From a virus, in the IMG/VR virus record IMGVR_UViG_3300025626_001225, positions 1 to 23,726 of that record: 23,726 nucleotides of DNA; one strand, written 5' to 3'. Every line of letters starts with the position of its first letter. The stretch's first letter is position 1. Shown in pieces: positions 19,833 through 23,726 of this stretch. A model generated the notes under the pieces. That model saw nothing but the letters and a program-made list of their open reading frames with translations, ran no database searches and had not been told where the DNA came from. A program made the translations under genes and the position numbers.

Positions 19833-21477
19833 TTAAAATGTCCCAAGCAAATCCCGAAATCATTTCTCTTGGTGTGAATTGGCAATAACTTAGATGTGCA
19901 GCAAATGCCATTATATCATCTGCTTTTGGCATGTATAAATTATTAAGGTCGTCAATTTTTGTGTTACACAGTACACTTGCTGCATTAGGTGCAAGTGCAA
20001 TAGCGGGTACACCGTATAATAATGCTTCTGTAGCTGCAATGCTGTTAAATGTTATTAAACAAAATGTTTTATCTAAAGCATTGTATATTGTATTTGTTGT
20101 AATTCTTTCTGACCTGTTAGGTTTTGTACGAATAGTAATTTTACGATCAGTTTGTAATTTTACTTGTGCTATAGTGTCATTAATCCAATCATCTAAATTC
20201 ATTCCGTAAAATTTCATAACCTTTTCACTAGGCGGACAAATTAATATTTCGCTACCGTGTTTTCGTTTAGCAACAAATTTATATTTTAATTTTTTTAATC
20301 TATCATGCGGTCTTTCAATAATTGGACCAAGGTTTTGAACATGATTAATTGTTAATCTATGATATTGTTTATGTTTATCATTCCCAAAATATCCAGTATC
20401 CATATAGTAAAATTTACGTCCTGTATCCCAACAATGTTGTATTGCTTGTTGACAGTTTGTAGATAATCCTCTAATTAATAACGGAGTACTAGATTTTTTC
20501 TCTCTATCCCATGTTGATATATTTCCAGGAGACCCTTGTATAAAGGTTTCAATTATTGGATCATATTTTAATCCTCTAGACTCATACGGAGCATCACTTT
20601 CTATAGATACTACTCTTATTGGTTTAGTCACAGTATTATCTCCTTTATAAAATATATTATCTGGGTCTATCCGATTTTTTAAAGTTTTTTTTAGATGATC
20701 CTTTGTTTCAGTATTTAATGTTAAATCATCGATACTTTTATCTCTGTCAATTTCTCTTAGATATTTTAATTTAAGTTCAGAAATTTCATCTCTTAATACA
20801 TGACGCTCAACTTTATACCATTCATTTGCATATTCACAATCTTTATATTTTGAAAACCAAGGACCGCCTTCTGTATAGTGTAATGCTTTTGGCTTGCCGT
20901 CTTCTGGTTCTTTATACCATCCAACTAACCAATTCCATTCGTAACTTAGCCTACCAATTTCGGTATTATCTAGCCAACTAAATCTGTGTAAGTATGCACC
21001 AGTTATTTCCGGATCGTTAACTAAATCTAATGTTAATTTTTTATTACTAGGATGGCTACAATTAATTAACATCATACTTGACCAGTTTTTACGAGGATAT
21101 TGTGTCTGTTGTTTTCCGTCCATTTTTACATCTTCTTTAGGTGTATAATCATGATGCGCACACATAACTGCATATTTAGGATCACATTGTGCAAATAAAG
21201 TTTGTACATCTTTTAAAAATACAAAATCACAATCAATAAACAATGCCCAACCTTTATATTCTTGCAACGCAGGAATTAAAAATCTTGTAAATGTAAACTC
21301 TGTAGATGCTAATTTGTCTTCATCTCGCCAGTAAAAATTGTCTCGCCTTAACTCTTTTTGTTTTAACGGAACTATATCTGTTAATCTTACAGTTCGACCT
21401 TCTATACTTTTCTTACAGACTTGGTATGCAATGTCTTCTCTACTATCCCAGCCTACATAAATTTTTAATGGATCCAT
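19819..21477 (-). CDS. Two-domain glycosyltransferase: GT-A (GT8-like) fused to GT-B capsule-type module
   Basis: The N-terminal domain (1-~230) begins IYVGWDSREDIAYQVC and has the DxD motif as LFIDCDFVFLKD (79-90), the Ser/Asn-containing SSMMLIN stretch and HYTEGGPWF (200-208), as in GT8-like/GT-A enzymes. A charged helical linker (225-280) follows. The C-terminal domain (~285-552) repeats the GT-B module of the two downstream genes: GSEILICPPSEK (408-419), RKITIRTKPNRSER (445-458) and FCLITFNSIAATEALLYG (472-489) with GVPAIAL. The fusion would put two consecutive sugar transfers in one polypeptide. It starts in a TAATG overlap with the cytidylyltransferase gene. Confidence 0.8.
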   Translation of the reverse strand: MDPLKIYVGWDSREDIAYQVCKKSIEGRTVRLTDIVPLKQKELRRDNFYWRDEDKLASTEFTFTRFLIPALQEYKGWALFIDCDFVFLKDVQTLFAQCDPKYAVMCAHHDYTPKEDVKMDGKQQTQYPRKNWSSMMLINCSHPSNKKLTLDLVNDPEITGAYLHRFSWLDNTEIGRLSYEWNWLVGWYKEPEDGKPKALHYTEGGPWFSKYKDCEYANEWYKVERHVLRDEISELKLKYLREIDRDKSIDDLTLNTETKDHLKKTLKNRIDPDNIFYKGDNTVTKPIRVVSIESDAPYESRGLKYDPIIETFIQGSPGNISTWDREKKSSTPLLIRGLSTNCQQAIQHCWDTGRKFYYMDTGYFGNDKHKQYHRLTINHVQNLGPIIERPHDRLKKLKYKFVAKRKHGSEILICPPSEKVMKFYGMNLDDWINDTIAQVKLQTDRKITIRTKPNRSERITTNTIYNALDKTFCLITFNSIAATEALLYGVPAIALAPNAASVLCNTKIDDLNNLYMPKADDIMAFAAHLSYCQFTPREMISGFAWDILNESS

Positions 21478-22241
21478 TAATCTCTTCTTTCAATATCGTT
21501 TTCAGATAGCACATTCCCCATCCACACTTCAATTACTTTTGCAACCTTGTTATCTAAGTTTACAGCCTTATGCCACCATCCTACAGGTATATCTATGCTA
21601 TCTCCAGGTACAAGTAATGTACTAGTTTTGTTACCTTTTTTGTCTTCAAGAAACATATTTATAACTCCGTCTACAACATGCCAGTGCTCGCTACGTTTAA
21701 AATGTCTCTGATCACTTAATTCATGTCCTTCGTAAAACTCAAGTTGTTTGACTTGCCATCCGTTACCGTTGTCTAATATAGTATACTTACCCCATTGACG
21801 CACAGTAGTTGGCTGATTCCAGTTTTTTAATATCCAACTTGATGAATTTTTCTTATCTTCACCACCGACACCAAACGCAAATTCAACTTGGGAATGATTG
21901 CCGTATGTAGCATATTCAGGCGTAGTTGTGTTTGTTCTGTCGCCGCCGTTAGCAAAGACTATCTTGTTAGTATTAGTTGACATTGTATGAAAAATTGCCT
22001 GGCATGCGCTGTCGTCACTATCATCAAATCCGATGACTTTATCTACAACAGACAATTCTTTAATAATAGCAACTCGTTCTTCAAACGGCATAAATGGCTT
22101 ACCTTTCTTTCGTGTAAGCCATTCGTCGCTATTTACACCGACAATAAGTTTACTGCCGAGCTGTTTTGCTGATTTAAAATATTCGATATGTCCGCTATGG
22201 AGTGGATCAAACCCACCTGTTACTAATACTACATTGCTCAT
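21477..22241 (-). CDS. Cytidylyltransferase-cupin fusion (RfaE2/TagD-like plus sugar isomerase-type cupin)
   Basis: Residues 1-~140 are a nucleotidyltransferase: VTGGFDPLHSGHIEYF (7-22) with the HxGH motif at His15-His18, and VGVNSDEWLTRKKG (34-47) with FANGGDRTN (96-104), as in glycerol-3-phosphate or heptose-1-phosphate cytidylyl/adenylyltransferases. Residues 148-250 are a cupin like the C-terminal domain of type II phosphomannose isomerase: RQWGKY (148-153), QRHFKRSEHWHVVDG (178-192), IPVGWWHKAVN (218-228; His224), ending GNVLSENDI (242-250). It would activate a sugar or polyol phosphate and perhaps isomerise or sense it in the same chain. Substrate unknown. It is placed directly before the transferases. 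Confidence 0.85.
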   Translation of the reverse strand: MSNVVLVTGGFDPLHSGHIEYFKSAKQLGSKLIVGVNSDEWLTRKKGKPFMPFEERVAIIKELSVVDKVIGFDDSDDSACQAIFHTMSTNTNKIVFANGGDRTNTTTPEYATYGNHSQVEFAFGVGGEDKKNSSSWILKNWNQPTTVRQWGKYTILDNGNGWQVKQLEFYEGHELSDQRHFKRSEHWHVVDGVINMFLEDKKGNKTSTLLVPGDSIDIPVGWWHKAVNLDNKVAKVIEVWMGNVLSENDIERRD

Positions 22242-22256
22242 GTAGATATTTACTAG

Positions 22257-22877
22257 TTACCATCCAAAGATATAGTCTTTTCTGACATTAGTAATTTCTC
22301 TTGCGCCTAACTCTTTTAAAAAATTACCTGCGCAATATTCAGTATCTTCGTGTTGTTCACATACAATGATAGGCTTATATTTTGTAATAGTATCCACTGC
22401 ACCTTGAATAACTTGTAGTTCGTGTCTTTCACAATCAATTTTTAGTAATCCAAATTTAGGCAAATCTAAATTATCCATGCGTTTAATATCAATCGAGCCT
22501 GTACCAACTTCGCTTACAAAGCTATTACCAGTATTAACACTATCAAAAATCATTTGTACTTTGCCATCAATATTACCTAGCGCATGTCGGTGTACGTCAA
22601 CAGGCAATCCATAAACATTACGCTCTAAACAACTATACACTTGTTTAAGAGGTTCAAATGCTATTACATGTTTAAATTTTTCAGTAAGTGGTTTTGCCCA
22701 TAATCCAACATTAGCACCAACGTCTACGGCAATATCAAAATCTGTAACATACTTGTATGCTTCGTCTCTAACATCGTCTTGATATTCTGGAGGCCCGCCA
22801 TTCCGTATACGTTTTGTGATTAACCTTTCAAAATGGTTGTCACTATCGGGCATAAAATAATTATATACTTGTTTCAT
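22257..22877 (-). CDS. FkbM-family SAM methyltransferase, 206 aa
   Basis: Class I methyltransferase fold. SAM-binding motif I is VDVGANVGLW (51-60), followed by AFEPLKQVYSCLERNV. The FkbM-type motif LLKIDCERHELQVIQGA lies near 144-160 (KIDCE replacing KIDVEG), and CEQHED near the C-terminus. FkbM enzymes usually O-methylate sugars or other small hydroxyl groups. It starts in an ATGA overlap with the second FkbM gene and ends 15 nt before the cytidylyltransferase gene. Likely target: a sugar of the glycan made by the downstream transferases (inference). Confidence 0.88.
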   Translation of the reverse strand: MKQVYNYFMPDSDNHFERLITKRIRNGGPPEYQDDVRDEAYKYVTDFDIAVDVGANVGLWAKPLTEKFKHVIAFEPLKQVYSCLERNVYGLPVDVHRHALGNIDGKVQMIFDSVNTGNSFVSEVGTGSIDIKRMDNLDLPKFGLLKIDCERHELQVIQGAVDTITKYKPIIVCEQHEDTEYCAGNFLKELGAREITNVRKDYIFGW

Positions 22878-23530
22878 ACTATTCCTATCAATGCATTTTT
22901 GCTGCCTATATATTCCAGCTCTTGATATCCGTATGATTTTAAAATTTCTAAAACACTATTTTTATTAAAGCCATATCTGCGTTCATGACCCTTTCTTTCA
23001 TATAAAATAACAGGATTATACTTTTCAATAGTTTTTATGCCGCCATTAATAATAAAAGGCTCAAATCCTTCTGCATCTATTTTAATAAAATCTATATCTA
23101 CAAAATTAAAGCTATCTAATGTTTTTATTTTTGCATTGCCATCTTTGTTTTTGGTTACATGTGTTGAAAAAGTACTTTGGGGATTAAAGTTCAATGCTAC
23201 GGTAGTTTCATTGTCGCCAAGCCCGCAGTCGTATATATCTACATTTTTAATGTTAAAGTTAGACATATTCATTTTAAAACAAGTGTTTATTTCAGGTGCA
23301 ATTTCAAAAGCAGAAACTTGATTAAATATTTTTGCCATGTTTGTAGACATAATACCATAATTAGCACCGACATCAATAGCGTGTCTAAACTTTTTACAAA
23401 AGGATAATGCAACATTTAACTGATCTTTTTGATAATCTAAAATATTATCTATTTTTGATTTTTCTATTGCCCGTTTTAACGTATTATCTCCTTGAAGAAT
23501 ACTCCAGTCTTTATATAAATCAGTTTTCAT
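22874..23530 (-). CDS. FkbM-family SAM methyltransferase, 218 aa
   Basis: Second FkbM protein, distant from its neighbour. Motif I is AIDVGANYGIMS (51-62), followed by AFEIAPEINTCFKMN. The second hallmark FIKIDAEGFEPFIINGG lies near 149-165, and ILYERKGHERRYGF near 176-189. It lacks any membrane segment. The ATG overlaps the stop of the 61-residue gene upstream (ATGA). Low identity to the adjacent FkbM copy suggests separate acquisition rather than recent duplication. Two different methylation positions on one glycan would be a simple explanation. Confidence 0.88.
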   Translation of the reverse strand: MKTDLYKDWSILQGDNTLKRAIEKSKIDNILDYQKDQLNVALSFCKKFRHAIDVGANYGIMSTNMAKIFNQVSAFEIAPEINTCFKMNMSNFNIKNVDIYDCGLGDNETTVALNFNPQSTFSTHVTKNKDGNAKIKTLDSFNFVDIDFIKIDAEGFEPFIINGGIKTIEKYNPVILYERKGHERRYGFNKNSVLEILKSYGYQELEYIGSKNALIGIV

Positions 23531-23712
23531 TTTTTATTTCTTTCATTCCGAAGCATATATTTTTCTTGACGAATTTCTTCACTTTCTTTGTCCCACCATC
23601 CATCGTCATAGTTATGTTTATATTGTCGAAGCTTTCCATTCATTTTTTTTGCCATTAAAAATGCTTCTTCAAGTTTACATTCTATATCATTTTTAACTTG
23701 GCCTGCAGGCAT
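23527..23712 (-). CDS. Small charged phage protein, possibly longer than the window shows
   Basis: The 61 residues from ATG at 23712 begin MPAGQVKNDIECKLEEAF and end KYMLRNERNKK. The protein is helical and highly charged, with a Trp pair (DDGWWDKES) in the middle. The frame remains open through the last 14 bases to the right edge, so the true start may lie outside and the ATG used here may be internal. It overlaps the FkbM gene by 4 nt (ATGA). Function unknown; it is the first visible gene of the glycan operon. Confidence 0.6.
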   Translation of the reverse strand: MPAGQVKNDIECKLEEAFLMAKKMNGKLRQYKHNYDDGWWDKESEEIRQEKYMLRNERNKK

Positions 23713-23726
23713 ATTATCATAGATTA

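Noticed and set aside
21648-21658. TATAAATA on the minus strand
   Set aside because: It is inside the cupin domain coding region (codons for VINM) and precedes no virion gene; taken as chance in A+T-rich DNA.
1-23726. tRNA genes, integrase, attachment sites or prophage signs
   Set aside because: No cloverleaf-like segment, integrase or att-like duplication was recognised on reading both strands.

Overview
The window looks like part of the genome of an A+T-rich, marine T4-like myovirus related to the cyanophage/pelagiphage type. The evidence is the T4 replication module (DnaB-type helicase gp41, primase gp61, recombination helicase UvsW), several small proteins of the kind conserved in T4-like cyanophages, virion-type genes next to T4-like late promoter motifs (NATAAATA), and almost gapless packing with ATGA and TAATG stop/start overlaps. 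Of about 30 genes, 29 lie on the minus strand and one on the plus strand. No tRNA, rRNA, integrase, transposase or CRISPR array was seen.

Layout, left to right. (1) 1-2192: 5' part of a large adhesin or tail-fibre-like protein with a predicted seven-bladed FG-GAP propeller and a glycine-rich domain, behind a late promoter. (2) 2224-5991: replication block with gp41 helicase, a one-domain carbamoyltransferase, a 40-residue gene and gp61 primase. (3) 6027-7198: a minus-strand virion gene and a plus-strand late gene, divergent, with interleaved late promoters. (4) 7188-17207: a long operon read right to left, containing a gene of unknown function, UvsW, a conserved 168-residue protein, a cupin, a queuosine-precursor-type transporter with a Lys/Ala tail, an 86-residue protein, S-adenosylmethionine synthetase (metK), KDO-8-phosphate synthase (kdsA), a 52-residue zinc-ribbon membrane protein, a CMP-KDO synthetase-like protein (kdsB), two conserved phage proteins, a radical SAM enzyme and a miniature DNA polymerase III alpha-like protein. 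(5) 17222-23712: a surface-glycan operon with two FkbM methyltransferases, a cytidylyltransferase-cupin fusion, a GT-A/GT-B fusion, two further GT-B-type transferases, one GT-A transferase and a small protein at the right edge.

How the genes may work together (inference): kdsA and kdsB would turn host arabinose-5-phosphate and PEP into CMP-KDO. The cytidylyltransferase would activate a second sugar or polyol. The glycosyltransferases, methyltransferases and carbamoyltransferase would build or decorate a glycan on the host envelope or the virion. MetK would supply SAM to the FkbM and radical SAM enzymes.

The most notable signals are: three near-perfect sigma70 promoters, each with exactly 6 nt between the -10 hexamer and the ATG, implying leaderless mRNAs for gp41, the primase and the first gene of the uvsW operon; a 37-bp perfect direct repeat bracketing the radical SAM gene, with a broken copy of the downstream gene's start, which reads as an insertion scar; a 185-residue protein keeping what appear to be the catalytic aspartate motifs of PolIII alpha; and a phage KDO pathway beside three diverged copies of a capsule-transferase-like module.
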